The notes beneath the pieces were generated by a model. That model did not search any database, was not told the origin of the DNA, and saw nothing but the letters and a program-made list of their open reading frames with translations. A program made the translations under genes and the position numbers. DNA of 64,000 nucleotides, taken from contig JACKLO010000010.1 of assembly GCA_024235915.1 (NCBI GenBank), positions 310,001-374,000 of the forward strand, read 5' to 3'. How positions within the stretch are numbered: position 1 is the stretch's first letter; each line of letters opens with the position of its first letter. The DNA comes from Burkholderiaceae bacterium. Lineage in GTDB: Bacteria > Pseudomonadota > Gammaproteobacteria > Burkholderiales > Burkholderiaceae_C. Of this stretch, positions 9,402 through 20,004 are shown piece by piece.

Positions 9402-9945
9402 AGAGCTCGCGCAGGTTGACCTCGCGCGGCCCGGGTTCGAGCCGGATCGGGTCGCCGGCCTGCACCTGGCCGGGCACCAGCACCCCGAGGTAGGCGCCGC
9501 AGAAGCCGGACTGGGCCATCAGCTTGCCCGCCTGGGAAAAGCCCATCACCGCGGCGAACTTGGCGCAGGGGAAGCGCGGTTCGCTCACCGCCAGCGCGCA
9601 TCCGGGCAGCACCAGACGGTCGCCGATCCACAGCCGGTCTTCCGTCAGACCCTCGATGGTCAGGTTCTCGCCAAGCAGGCCGGGCGGCACAGGGGCGTCC
9701 CAGGCCGCCACCTTCGCCTGCGCACGTACCGTCTGCCAGAAGGCGAAATGTTCGGCCGGATAGGCGTAGACCGCCTTCGCCAGCCCGCCATGCACGGTGG
9801 GGTCGGCCTGCTCATCACCTTCGAGCCCAAGTGAGTGCACGCCTACTGCATTTGGTGCAGCTTGCTTGCCGATCGCGCTGGTCACCTGGCGCCCGCCGAC
9901 CATCAGCGGTGACACCCGGCCCACGTTCACGCTCAGTACACGCAT
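9373..9945 (-). CDS. yiiM: MOSC-domain protein, YiiM-like
   Basis: Protein of 190 residues matching the YiiM/6-N-hydroxylaminopurine resistance type of MOSC domain, which transfers sulfur or binds molybdenum cofactor. Recognisable stretches are LGLEGDEQADPTVHGG, YPAEHFAFW, GENLTIEGLTED and SEPRFPCAKF. The last contains the conserved MOSC Cys that holds the cofactor in family members. The start was placed at MRVLSVNVG; a start seven codons upstream (MRKRYEL) is an alternative. It is divergent from pckG and convergent with the AbrB gene, with a short 3' overlap. No molybdoenzyme gene is nearby. Confidence 0.9.
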   Translation of the reverse strand: MRVLSVNVGRVSPLMVGGRQVTSAIGKQAAPNAVGVHSLGLEGDEQADPTVHGGLAKAVYAYPAEHFAFWQTVRAQAKVAAWDAPVPPGLLGENLTIEGLTEDRLWIGDRLVLPGCALAVSEPRFPCAKFAAVMGFSQAGKLMAQSGFCGAYLGVLVPGQVQAGDPIRLEPGPREVNLRELFKAKLSRRA

Positions 9946-10005
9946 TAGTTCATACCGTTTCCGCATGACCCCCGGGCTGAGGGCAGTTACGGGCTGATTA
10001 CATTG

Positions 10006-10020
10006 GGGCGAAAATCGCCC
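10006..10020. promoter_or_regulatory. Inverted repeat in yiiM-pckG divergent region
   Basis: GGGCGA-AAA-TCGCCC, a perfect 6-base inverted repeat about 115 bases upstream of the pckG start in the 189-base divergent intergenic region. It could be an operator or a short hairpin. No known regulator motif is recognised. Confidence 0.3.
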
Positions 10021-10134
10021 TCCCCCGGTTCCCTGGGCGGTATTCGGTGAGCGTCGACGACCCGGCTCGAGGGGCGGTCCTGTCGCGGCGGCGCTGACCG
10101 AATCCCGCTTTTTACTTTGTTGATTGGAGAACCG

Positions 10135-12015
10135 ATGAACCGTCCCGTGATGGAAGGGCTGCGCCTGAACGTGCCCGCCTACGTCAAACATGCCCGTCTC
10201 GTGGCCTGGGTGGCCGAGATCGCCGCCCTGACCGAGGCGTCGGAAGTCTACTGGTGCGACGGTTCCGAGGCCGAGTACCAGCGCCTGACCGAGCAACTGG
10301 TCACCGCCGGCACGCTGATGAAGCTCAACGCGGCCAAGCGCCCGAACAGCTTCCTGGCCCGCAGCGACCCGAGCGACGTCGCCCGTGTGGAAGACCGCAC
10401 CTACATCTGCAGCGCCACCAAGGAAGCCGCCGGCCCGACCAACAACTGGATGGCCCCGGCCGAGATGCGCACGCTGCTGCAGACCGGCGACAACGCCCTG
10501 TTCAAGGGCTGCATGCGCGGCCGCACGATGTACGTGGTGCCGTTCTCGATGGGCCCGCTGGGCTCGCACATCGCCCACATCGGCATCGAGCTGACCGACA
10601 GCCCCTATGTTGCCGTGAGCATGCGCACGATGACGCGCATGGGCGCGGCGGTGTTCGACGTGCTGAAGGAAGACGGCGAATTCGTGCCCTGCGTGCACAC
10701 GGTCGGCGCGCCGCTGGCCGAAGGCCAGAAGGACGTCGCCTGGCCCTGCAACCAGACCAAGTACATCGTGCACTACCCCGAGACGCGCGAGATCTGGTCC
10801 TACGGTTCGGGTTACGGAGGCAACGCGCTGCTGGGCAAGAAGTGTTTCGCCCTGCGCATCGCCAGCACCATGGGCCGCGACAGCGGCTGGCTGGCCGAGC
10901 ACATGCTGGTACTGGGTGTCACGTCGCCCGAGGGCAAGAAATTTCACGTGGCCGCTGCCTTCCCAAGCGCCTGCGGCAAGACCAATTTCTCGATGCTGGT
11001 GCCGCCGCAGGGCTTCGAGGGCTGGAGCGTCACCACGATCGGCGACGACATCGCCTGGATCAAGCCGCACACGGATGGCAAGCTCTACGCCATCAACCCG
11101 GAAGCGGGCTACTTCGGCGTCGCCCCGGGCACGAACTACCACACCAATCCGAACTGCATGGATTCGCTCAAGCGCGACGTGGTGTTCACCAACGTGGCGC
11201 TCACCGACGACGGTGACGTTTGGTGGGAAGGCATGACCGACGAGGCACCGGCGCACCTGATCGACTGGCAGGGCCGCGACTGGACGCCGGAGATCGCCAA
11301 GGCCAACCCGGTGAATGGCAAGCCGCGTCCGGCTGCGCACCCGAACGCCCGCTTCACCGTCAGTGCCATCCACAACCCGGTGCTCGACACCGAGTGGGAC
11401 AACCCTGCCGGCGTGGCCATCGACGCCTTCATCTTCGGCGGTCGCCGCAGCACCACGGTGCCGCTGGTCACCGAGGCCCGCGACTGGACCGATGGCGTCT
11501 ACATGGCCGCCACCATGGGCAGCGAGACCACCGCCGCCGCCGCCGGCCAGCAGGGCGTCGTGCGCCGCGACCCGTTCGCGATGCTGCCGTTCGCCGGCTA
11601 CAACATGTCGGACTACTTCCAGCACTGGCTGGACCTGGGCGCCAAGCTGGAAGCCGCTGGTGCCGCGTTGCCCAAGATCTACTGCGTCAACTGGTTCCGC
11701 AAGGGCGCCGACGGCAAGTTCGTCTGGCCCGGCTACGGCGAGAACATGCGTGTGCTGCACTGGATCCTCGGCCGTGTGGACGGCACGGCACAGGGCGCGG
11801 AGAACATCTTCGGCACCAGCCCGCGTTACGACGACCTGCGCTGGAGCGGCCTGGATTTCACCCGCGCCCAGTACGACAGCGTGATCTCCGTCGACCGCCC
11901 GGCCTGGGTGGAGGAGATGAAGCTGCACGCCGAACTGTTCCAGCAGCTGGCCTACCGCCTGCCGCCGGCGCTGGAGGCCACCCGCCAGCGCATCGTGCAG
12001 AAGCTGGAAAGCTGA
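10135..12015 (+). CDS. pckG: Phosphoenolpyruvate carboxykinase (GTP)
   Basis: Converts oxaloacetate and GTP to phosphoenolpyruvate, the first committed step of gluconeogenesis. The 626-residue length is usual for the GTP-dependent class. [14 protein letters not shown] is the P-loop with the reactive Cys, GDDIAWIK is the second nucleotide motif, and [14 protein letters not shown] and [15 protein letters not shown] are class signatures. The ATG follows a good Shine-Dalgarno (TTGGAGAACCG); an in-frame TTG six codons upstream is less likely. It is transcribed alone, with a dispersed repeat copy directly after the stop codon. Confidence 0.98.
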   Translation: MNRPVMEGLRLNVPAYVKHARLVAWVAEIAALTEASEVYWCDGSEAEYQRLTEQLVTAGTLMKLNAAKRPNSFLARSDPSDVARVEDRTYICSATKEAAGPTNNWMAPAEMRTLLQTGDNALFKGCMRGRTMYVVPFSMGPLGSHIAHIGIELTDSPYVAVSMRTMTRMGAAVFDVLKEDGEFVPCVHTVGAPLAEGQKDVAWPCNQTKYIVHYPETREIWSYGSGYGGNALLGKKCFALRIASTMGRDSGWLAEHMLVLGVTSPEGKKFHVAAAFPSACGKTNFSMLVPPQGFEGWSVTTIGDDIAWIKPHTDGKLYAINPEAGYFGVAPGTNYHTNPNCMDSLKRDVVFTNVALTDDGDVWWEGMTDEAPAHLIDWQGRDWTPEIAKANPVNGKPRPAAHPNARFTVSAIHNPVLDTEWDNPAGVAIDAFIFGGRRSTTVPLVTEARDWTDGVYMAATMGSETTAAAAGQQGVVRRDPFAMLPFAGYNMSDYFQHWLDLGAKLEAAGAALPKIYCVNWFRKGADGKFVWPGYGENMRVLHWILGRVDGTAQGAENIFGTSPRYDDLRWSGLDFTRAQYDSVISVDRPAWVEEMKLHAELFQQLAYRLPPALEATRQRIVQKLES

Positions 12016-12020
12016 TGACG

Positions 12021-12078
12021 CCGCGGCCCCCAAGGGGCGCGTCAGCGCCCTCGGGCGGCCGAGCGGCGCTGAGCTTGC
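12021..12078 (-). repeat. Dispersed GC-rich intergenic repeat, copy 2
   Basis: Follows the pckG stop codon and reaches the start of the metallophosphoesterase gene. On the minus strand it contains GGCCGCCCGAGGGCGCTGA and CGCCCCTTGGGGGCCGCGG, matching the hairpin half of copy 1 (766-834). The element supplies the bases just ahead of the next gene's start codon. Confidence 0.55.
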
Positions 12079-12079
12079 C

Positions 12080-12847
12080 ATGATGCGCCTGCAGGTCCTG
12101 TCGGACCTGCACCTTGAGACCGAAGCCTTCGACCCCGAGCCCGCGCCCGGGGCCGATGCGCTGGTGCTCGCCGGTGACATCGACAGCACCTGGGCCGGGC
12201 TGGCGCGCTTTCGCGGCTGGCCGGTGCCGGTGCTGTTCACGCCCGGCAACCACGAGTACGACCGGCGCGACGTCGACGACGCCGACAGACGGCTGCGCGA
12301 CCACGTCGAGGACCTGGGCTTCGTCTGGCTGCAGCGGCGCGCGATCCTGGTCGACGCCGCCGACGGCCGCAGGCTGCGTTTCGTCGGTGTCACCCGCTGG
12401 AGCGACTTCGACCTCTTCGGCAACGCCGGGCGTGAGCGCGCGATGCGTGCCGCCGGCTACTTCCAGCGGGTGATGCAGGCCACCCGCCATGGTCTGCCCT
12501 TCGATGCCGAGGCGGTGCGCGCCTTCGGCCTGGATGACCGTGCGTGGTTGGCGGCGGCGCTGACGGAGCCATCCGCCGGCCGCTGGGACGTCACTGTGGC
12601 GATCACTCACTTTGCGCCGAGTCTGCGCAGCGCCGACCCGCGCTACGGCCGCCAGCCGGGCACGGCGAGCTTCTGCAACGCCGACGACGACCTGCTGCCC
12701 CATGCGGCCCTGTGGCTGCATGGTCACCTGCACTGCCGGCACGACTACCGGGACGCCTGCGGCACGCGCGTGCTGTGCAATGCGCGGGGTTTGTCGGCCA
12801 AGGGCGAGGACGCTGGCTGGGACCCGATGCGGCTGGTCGAGGCTTGA
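12080..12847 (+). CDS. Calcineurin-like metallophosphoesterase
   Basis: Protein of 255 residues from the metallophosphoesterase superfamily. The metal-binding motifs appear in order: DLHLE near the N-terminus, GDID, GNHEYD, THFAPS and GHLHCRHDY. The substrate is unknown; the family includes nucleases, phosphodiesterases and phosphatases. Start codons overlap as ATGATG and either could be used. The gene begins immediately after a dispersed GC-rich repeat that follows pckG, so read-through from pckG is possible but not shown. Confidence 0.88.
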   Translation: MMRLQVLSDLHLETEAFDPEPAPGADALVLAGDIDSTWAGLARFRGWPVPVLFTPGNHEYDRRDVDDADRRLRDHVEDLGFVWLQRRAILVDAADGRRLRFVGVTRWSDFDLFGNAGRERAMRAAGYFQRVMQATRHGLPFDAEAVRAFGLDDRAWLAAALTEPSAGRWDVTVAITHFAPSLRSADPRYGRQPGTASFCNADDDLLPHAALWLHGHLHCRHDYRDACGTRVLCNARGLSAKGEDAGWDPMRLVEA

Positions 12848-12922
12848 GCCCGGTCAAGCCGGGGCAGGGTTGCTGTGGGACACTGACTGCATCACGACGA
12901 CCCTCCGGACGCAGGAGACCCC

Positions 12923-13345
12923 ATGAAGATCCTCATCGCCGTCGATGGCAGCGCCTTCACCAAGCGCATGCTGGCCTACCTGACTGCGCACGACGAGTTT
13001 CCCGGCCGTGCCCACGACTACACGGTGCTGCACACCGTCGCGCCGGTGCCACCGCGTGCCGCCGCGGTGCTCGACAAGCCCACGCTGGACGCCTACTACC
13101 AGGACGAGGCGGACAAGGTGTTCAAGCCCATCCGCAGCTTTCTCACCAAACAAGGGCTCGACGCCAAGTTCGTGCACAAGGTAGGCCACGCCGCCGAAAC
13201 CATTGCCGCGTTTGGCGAGAAGGGCAAGTACGACCTGTTGGTGATGGGTTCGCACGGCCATGGTTCGCTGGCCAACCTGGTCATGGGTTCGGTGGCGACC
13301 AAGGTGCTGGCCAAGTGCGGCGTGCCCGTGCTGCTGGTGCGCTGA
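12923..13345 (+). CDS. Universal stress protein, UspA family
   Basis: Small cytoplasmic protein of 140 residues in a single Usp domain. It starts MKILIAVDGSAFTKRML and ends with the ATP-binding type signature GSHGHGSLANLVMGSVATKVL followed by the VPVLLVR strand. The G-2x-G-9x-G-S/T pattern is present, so ATP binding is expected. The ATG has a clear Shine-Dalgarno (CAGGAGACCCC). It is a stand-alone gene convergent with the TetR gene. The cellular role cannot be specified. Confidence 0.93.
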   Translation: MKILIAVDGSAFTKRMLAYLTAHDEFPGRAHDYTVLHTVAPVPPRAAAVLDKPTLDAYYQDEADKVFKPIRSFLTKQGLDAKFVHKVGHAAETIAAFGEKGKYDLLVMGSHGHGSLANLVMGSVATKVLAKCGVPVLLVR

Positions 13346-13347
13346 AC

Positions 13348-13363
13348 CCGCCCCGCGGGGCGG
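13348..13363. terminator. Palindrome between convergent uspA-like and TetR genes
   Basis: Perfect 16-base GC palindrome CCGCCCCGCGGGGCGG directly after the universal stress gene stop and before the TetR gene stop. It could form a strong hairpin in either transcript. No T-run follows, so intrinsic termination is not certain. Confidence 0.35.
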
Positions 13364-13377
13364 AAACGCCCCTGGCC

Positions 13378-13980
13378 TCAGCGGGTCCTGAGCCCGCCGA
13401 AGCAGGTGCGCAGCACCAGGTCGACGATCTGCTTGTCGTCCAGTTGGCCGGCGGCCTTCAGGAAGCCGGGCACCGGGTCACAGGCGCGGGCGAAGACCGT
13501 GTAGAGCACGACCTCCGCCGGCAGTCCGGGGTCGATGGCGCCGTCGGCCTGTGCCTGCTGGATCCACGCACCCAGCTGGTCGCTGACCTGCATCAGCAGG
13601 TCGATGTAGGCCTTGCTGCCCATCAGTTCGGCGCGCAGCGTGGAGTTCTGAGACGGCAACGTCGGCATCTCGCCGGCCAACTGCACCTCCAGCGCCCAGC
13701 GTGTCACCGCCTCGATCTTCTCGAACGCGGAGCGATCGGCCGGCTGCTGGTCGATGACGGCGGCGGTGCGTTGCAACACCCGCACCATCGCGGCGGCGGC
13801 CAGGGCCTCCTTGGAGGGGAAGTGCTTGTAGAGGCTGGCCTTGGCGATGCCGACATCGGCCGCCACCTCGTCCACCGTCATCAGGTCGAAGCCCTTTTCG
13901 GCCAGCAGCCGATTGACGGCCGAGACGATGGCGTCCTCGCGGACCTTCAGGACTTGCTCTCGGAATGATCCTCGGGCCAT
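13378..13980 (-). CDS. TetR/AcrR-family transcriptional regulator
   Basis: DNA-binding repressor-type protein of 200 residues. The N-terminal helix-turn-helix (about 14-60) has the family core MTVDEVAADVGIAKASLYKHFPSKEAL. The remainder is an alpha-helical ligand-binding and dimer domain without recognisable specificity. The adjacent minus-strand small gene is upstream with 32 bases between, and both could be transcribed together. No efflux or catabolic target gene is next to it, so its regulon is unknown. Confidence 0.92.
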   Translation of the reverse strand: MARGSFREQVLKVREDAIVSAVNRLLAEKGFDLMTVDEVAADVGIAKASLYKHFPSKEALAAAAMVRVLQRTAAVIDQQPADRSAFEKIEAVTRWALEVQLAGEMPTLPSQNSTLRAELMGSKAYIDLLMQVSDQLGAWIQQAQADGAIDPGLPAEVVLYTVFARACDPVPGFLKAAGQLDDKQIVDLVLRTCFGGLRTR

Positions 13981-14012
13981 GGGGCCCGGATTCTAGGCGC
14001 CTGAGCCGCGCT

Positions 14013-14231
14013 TCATGCGCCGCAGGACTTGCGGACCTCGGCCCGGTCCCACCACGGGCTGCCGTCGGCATTTGCCGACTCCGCACCCTTGGCGGTGGCC
14101 CCTGGCGGCAAGGCCAGCTCCAGGCCGAAGCTGATGCCCATGTCGGCCGGGTCGACGAGGGTCGACACCACCTGGGCCGCCTGGGGGCGGCGGCGCCAGA
14201 AGCTGCGCATCTTGGGGCGGGGCAGGTTCAT
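14013..14231 (-). CDS. Small hypothetical protein (72 residues)
   Basis: Short reading frame starting MNLPRPKMRSFWRRRPQAAQ, preceded by a good Shine-Dalgarno (AGGGAGACACCG before ATG). It has a basic N-terminus and a middle part, VVSTLVDPADMGISFGLEL. The C-terminus contains DGSPWWDRAEVRKSCG. No signal peptide or membrane segment is present. I do not recognise a family. It is divergent from the Hsp70-like gene and just upstream of the TetR gene. Support comes from the ribosome site, the gap it fills and the non-random composition. Confidence 0.55.
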   Translation of the reverse strand: MNLPRPKMRSFWRRRPQAAQVVSTLVDPADMGISFGLELALPPGATAKGAESANADGSPWWDRAEVRKSCGA

Positions 14232-14357
14232 CGGTGTCTCCCTTGTGGCACACGACTGTGCCTGGGTGCAGTTTCGGCCGTGTGACAGGACTCTGGAATC
14301 GTGAACAGAGGGCACAACGTGATGCAGTTCCGAGCCGCACCTAGAATCCCGCCCCCC

Positions 14358-15704
14358 ATGTCGTCGAACCCCCACACGCCAGGCCCCCAGCTGCCGTCCG
14401 ACGTCTGCGCCATCGACTTCGGCACCTCGAACTCCGCCGTGGCGTTGCCCGGTGCGGGTGGCGCCGTGGACCTCGCTCCGCTGGAACCCGGCCAGGTCAC
14501 GATGCCCACGGCGGTCTTCTACCTGGCCGATGGCCCGGCGCACCTCGCAGAGCCAGAGCGGCTTTACGGCCGCGCAGCCCTGGCCGCGTACGTGGACGGG
14601 CTCGACGGCCGCCTGATGCGCTCGATGAAGAGCCTGCTCGGCTCCGCCCTGCTCGACCAGCGCACCGACGTCGGCGCCGGCCGCGCCGTGCGCTATGGCG
14701 ACGTGATCACCGGCTACCTGCGCCAGCTGCGCCGGCTGGGCGAGGCCGCCGCCGGGCAGGCGCTCCACCGCGTCGTGCTGGGCCGGCCGGTGTTCTTCGT
14801 CGACGACGATCCGGCGCGCGACCGTGCCGCGGCCGAGGCCCTGGCACAGGCCGCGCGGAAGGTGGGCTTTGCGGACGTGCGCTTCCAGTACGAGCCGATC
14901 GCGGCGGCATTCGCCCACGAGGCCGCTGCGACGACCGAACACCTGGTCCTGGTGGCCGACATCGGCGGCGGCACCTCCGACTTTTCGCTGGTGCGCGTCG
15001 GCCCCGACCGCCGCAACCGGCTTGAACGAGAAGACGACATCCTGGCCAACCACGGCGTGCACATCGCCGGCACCGACTTCGACCGCCGGGTCGAACTGGC
15101 GGCGATCCTGCCCTTGATGGGGCATGGCGGGCACGGCCCGGCGCGCTCCGGGCAGGCGCCGCGCGAGATCCCGTCCGGCCTGTACCACGACCTGGCGACC
15201 TGGCACCTGATCAACACTGTCTATGCTCCCGCCCGGCTGGCCGAATGGAAGGCCATGCGCAGCTGGTTTTCCGACCCGCGCCAGCACACCCGCCTGATGA
15301 CGGTGCTGGAGGAGCGGCTGGGCCATGCGCTGGCGGCAGCAGCCGAGCAGGCCAAGATCGACGTCGCGCTGCAGGGCGGGGCCGCCATCAACCTCGACGC
15401 TGTCGAGCGCGGCCTGGGTGCCACGCTCGATGCCGCCGCCGCCGCGCGCGTGCTGCAGGCCGACCAGGCCCGCATCGTCGATGGGGCGCGGGAAACGCTG
15501 CGCCAGGCCGGCGTGCGCGCCGACGCGGTGCAGGCGCTCTTCTTCACCGGGGGATCCACTGGCCTGGCCTCGCTGGTGGACGGCATTGCGGCGGTCTTTC
15601 CGGCGGCCACCCCGGTGCGCGGCGACCGTTTCGCCAGCGTAGCCACCGGTCTCGGGCTGCACGCCCGACGGGTGTTCAGCGGCGGGACTTCGGCCCCGGC
15701 CTGA
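14358..15704 (+). CDS. Hsp70-family protein (YegD-like)
   Basis: Actin/Hsp70-fold ATPase of 448 residues that lacks the substrate-binding domain of DnaK and resembles E. coli YegD. Phosphate-1 motif [15 protein letters not shown] is at the N-terminus. The middle has [15 protein letters not shown] and the phosphate-2 motif [16 protein letters not shown], and the adenosine motif [13 protein letters not shown] is near the C-terminus. All ATP-binding motifs are intact. Whether it acts as a chaperone is unknown. The 3' end overlaps the convergent UPF0149 gene by 29 bases. Confidence 0.92.
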   Translation: MSSNPHTPGPQLPSDVCAIDFGTSNSAVALPGAGGAVDLAPLEPGQVTMPTAVFYLADGPAHLAEPERLYGRAALAAYVDGLDGRLMRSMKSLLGSALLDQRTDVGAGRAVRYGDVITGYLRQLRRLGEAAAGQALHRVVLGRPVFFVDDDPARDRAAAEALAQAARKVGFADVRFQYEPIAAAFAHEAAATTEHLVLVADIGGGTSDFSLVRVGPDRRNRLEREDDILANHGVHIAGTDFDRRVELAAILPLMGHGGHGPARSGQAPREIPSGLYHDLATWHLINTVYAPARLAEWKAMRSWFSDPRQHTRLMTVLEERLGHALAAAAEQAKIDVALQGGAAINLDAVERGLGATLDAAAAARVLQADQARIVDGARETLRQAGVRADAVQALFFTGGSTGLASLVDGIAAVFPAATPVRGDRFASVATGLGLHARRVFSGGTSAPA

Positions 15705-16353
15705 CCGTCCGGCCCGGGCGGGCCGCCGGCCGACGCGCCGGCGGCTTGGCGCGCGGGCGCGTCACGTCGGCGATCAGCATCACCGCGCGCACCAGGTCCT
15801 GCACCGCCTCGGCCAGGTCCGCCGGCGGCTCGATGGTCTCGATCACCGCCTGCAGCGGCTCGGCGTCTTCCAGGTCCTCGGCGTCGAAGTGCAGGTAGAT
15901 CAGCGCCAGCGGCTCCACCAGTTCCGGGTCCTCCATCGCCTGCAGTGCCGGGAAGGTGTCCAGCGCGGCCGCGAAGCCGGCGACCCAGGGCAGCACGCTG
16001 TCGGAGATCGCGGCTTCGTCGTCGGGGTAGATCCAGGGGTCGAACCAGTCGCGGGCATCGATGGCGCGCTGCAGTTCGGCATGGCGGCGGCCCACCAGGG
16101 CCAGCAGCTCGGTGGCGTCCTGGCCGGAAGGCAGCGGCCGTCCTTCCACGTCCAGCACGCCGGGTTGCCAACGCGCTGGCGGCACCGTCTGCGGCTGCAG
16201 GATCACGCCGCAGAGATAGCCGTCCAGGGCCATCACGTCCATGGGTTCCAGGGGCGCGGGCAACGACGCCAGCAGGTCCTGCAGGCGGTCGAGGTCGGCG
16301 TCGGACAGGGGCGCGGGGGCGCCGCCAGCGGCGGGGCGGGAGGTGTGGGCCAT
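15676..16353 (-). CDS. UPF0149/YecA-family protein
   Basis: Protein of 225 residues with the YecA/YgfB-type helical domain: [26 protein letters not shown] and [13 protein letters not shown] are family-like stretches. The acidic central part is followed by a very basic Arg/Pro/Lys tail (about 195-225). It lacks the Cys-rich SEC-C zinc tail found in some YecA members. The function is unknown. The start at [11 protein letters not shown] was chosen; a longer frame upstream lacks support. It is convergent with the Hsp70-like gene. Confidence 0.85.
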   Translation of the reverse strand: MAHTSRPAAGGAPAPLSDADLDRLQDLLASLPAPLEPMDVMALDGYLCGVILQPQTVPPARWQPGVLDVEGRPLPSGQDATELLALVGRRHAELQRAIDARDWFDPWIYPDDEAAISDSVLPWVAGFAAALDTFPALQAMEDPELVEPLALIYLHFDAEDLEDAEPLQAVIETIEPPADLAEAVQDLVRAVMLIADVTRPRAKPPARRPAARPGRTVRPGPKSRR

Positions 16354-16492
16354 GCCTTGATTGTCCTCGGTCGGTGGTTGCCCCCCCACCTTGCAGGATG
16401 GCGCGTGGCCGCCCGGCCCCTAGCATGCGCCCAGCGTCGGTCTCTGGCCGGCGCTTCGCTCCCAACGACGCTCTCGCGAGAGGGCTTGTCCA

Positions 16493-16526
16493 GGCCCGGC
16501 GCCTCACGGCGGCCGGGCTTTTTTTT
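16493..16526 (+). terminator. Rho-independent terminator with no obvious upstream gene
   Basis: The GCCCGGC stem (16494-16500) pairs with GCCGGGC (16512-16518), with further GCC/GGC pairing inside, and is followed by eight T (16519-16526). It points in the plus direction, but the nearest plus-strand gene upstream ends at 15704. A 12-base palindrome, CTCTCGCGAGAG (16471-16482), lies just before it. Confidence 0.75.
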
Positions 16527-16566
16527 GCGGCATAGTGGCAGGCTCGACGATCGCAGGAGACTTGCC

Positions 16567-18083
<1,517 letters not shown>

Positions 18084-18087
<4 letters not shown>

Positions 18088-19505
18088 GGCGTCGGGCCTG
18101 CCTGGCCCTGCCGGCGGCGCTGCCCTGGTTGCCAGGCTGCGCCGTGCCCACGCCGGCGTTCGACGGTGCCAACGGTGCCGACGGCTTGGACGCGGATCTG
18201 CACCACGCCGCGGCGCTGCGTGACGCCGGCCTGCGTGACGAGCACGCCTGGCGTCTGGTGCGGGCGTTGGCCGCCGGCATCGGCCCGCGCCCGGCCGGCA
18301 GCGCCGGTGATGCGCGCGCCGTGGCCTGGGCACAGGATGCGTTGCGTGGCCTGGGCCTGCAGGCGGTGCGGGCCGACCCGGTGCCGCTGCGCGTCTGGCA
18401 GCGCGGACCGGCGGCGGCGCGCCTGACCGCACCCCAGGCACGTCCGCTGGTGATGGCGGCGCTGGGCAACAGCGTGCCGGCGCCGCCGGAAGGCCTGGAG
18501 GCCGAGGTCGCCTGGTATCCGGACCTGGCCGCGTTGATGGCTGACACCAGCGACCGGGCCCGCGGCCGCATCGTCTTCATCGACCAGCGCACCGAGCGCA
18601 CACGCGACGGCAGCGGCTACGGGCGCGCCGTCGGGGCCCGCTTCGCCGGGCCGGTGGAGGCCGCCAGGCGCGGGGCGGTGGCGCTGGCGATCCGGTCCAT
18701 CGGCACCGACCGCGCCGCCATCGCCCACACCGGCGCCACCCGCTACGACATCCGCGTGCCGCGCATCCCCGCGTTCGCCGTGTCGGTGCCCGACGCCGAG
18801 CACATGGCCACGCTGCAAGCGGCCGGCACACCGATGCGCCTGGCCTTCACGCTGCAGGCGCGGTCGGACGTCGAGGCGGTCACCCACAACGTGATCGCCG
18901 ACCTGCCGGGCAGCGATCTGGCGCACGAGGCGGTGCTGATCGGCGCCCACCTCGACAGCTGGGACCTGGGCCAGGGCGCACTGGACGATGCAGCCGGCGT
19001 GGGCATCGTCAGTGCTGCCGCAGGCCTGATCGCCGCCAGCGGCCGTCGGCCACGGCGCACCGTGCGCGTGGTGCTGTTCGGCAACGAGGAAAACGGCTTC
19101 GACGGCGCCCGCGCCTATGGCGACCGCCACGCCAACGTCGTGCACCAGCTGGTGGCCGAAAGCGACTTCGGCGCCGGCCCCATCTACCGGTTGTCGGCCC
19201 GCGTGCAGGCCGAGGCCTGGCCGCAGGTGCAGGCCATGGCAAGCGTGCTGGCGCCGCTGGGCGTGGGGCTCGGGGTCAACACCGGCACACCGGGTCCGGA
19301 TGCGGCGGTGCTGATGCGCCGCCACCGCTGGCCGGCACTGCAATTGCACCAGGACGGCAGCCGCTATTTCGACGTCCACCACACCGAGCACGACACTGTC
19401 GACCAGATCGACCCCGCGGCCCTCCGCCAGAACGTGGCCTGCTGGGCCGCCTGCACCTGGCTGGCCGCACAATCGCCGGTGGCCTTCGGGCCTCCCACGC
19501 TCTAG
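18084..19505 (+). CDS. M28-family zinc metallopeptidase, predicted lipoprotein
   Basis: Exported peptidase of 473 residues. The N-terminus has a basic start, a short hydrophobic stretch and a lipobox-like LPGC (Cys about 19). An intermediate PA-type insert (about 110-260) precedes the M28 catalytic part. Zinc and catalytic residues are visible in [29 protein letters not shown] and [12 protein letters not shown]. The start is GTG, overlapping the mmsA stop (GTGA). It may be a carboxypeptidase Q-like aminopeptidase; the substrate is unknown. It is probably co-transcribed with mmsA and the DUF3237 gene. Confidence 0.9.
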
Positions 19506-19517
19506 AAGAACAAGACC

Positions 19518-19991
19518 ATGACCTCGCCCTTGCCCGAACCACCGGCCCTGGTGCCGATGTGCCACATCCGCTGCGAGGTCGAGGCCCTCGTCAGCCTTGG
19601 CCCGGCGCCGCAGGGCGAACGCCGCTACGTGCCGCTGGGTGGCGGCACGGTGGACGGCCCCGAGCTGCAGGGCAGCCTGGTGCCTGGCGGCGTTGATTGG
19701 CAGGTGGCCCGCGCCGACGGCACGCTCGAAATCGCTGCCCACTACGTCATCCGCACACCCGATGGCGCGCTGGTGGAGGTGCAGAGCAACGGCCTGCGTC
19801 ACGGCCCGCCCGAGGTCATGGCACGCCTTGCGCGGGGCGACGCCGTGGCTCCGGGTGAGTACTTCTTTCGCACGCTGATGCGTTTCACCACCGGTCACCC
19901 CGATTGGCAGCACCTGAACAAGGTGATGGCCATTGCGCGCGGCCGGCGCGAAGCGCGTCTGGTGGTGCTGGACGTCTATCGCCTGTGCTGA
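19518..19991 (+). CDS. DUF3237-family protein
   Basis: Single-domain beta-barrel-type protein of 157 residues matching the DUF3237 pattern: an N-terminal CHIRCEVEALVSLGPAPQG, a central WQVARADGTLEIAAHYVIRT, and a C-terminal EYFFRTLMRFTTGHPDWQHLN followed by an Arg-rich strand. The function is unknown. It starts 12 bases after the M28 peptidase stop and is followed 13 bases later by a diguanylate cyclase, so the four genes from mmsA onward may form one transcript. Confidence 0.88.
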   Translation: MTSPLPEPPALVPMCHIRCEVEALVSLGPAPQGERRYVPLGGGTVDGPELQGSLVPGGVDWQVARADGTLEIAAHYVIRTPDGALVEVQSNGLRHGPPEVMARLARGDAVAPGEYFFRTLMRFTTGHPDWQHLNKVMAIARGRREARLVVLDVYRLC

Positions 19992-20004
19992 TGGCCTGAG
20001 CACG

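Noticed and set aside
9946..12423. Long minus-strand open frame continuous with the MOSC gene and antisense to pckG
   Set aside because: Only the part from 9945 downward has family motifs. The remainder is the antisense shadow of pckG, which is a complete, highly conserved enzyme.
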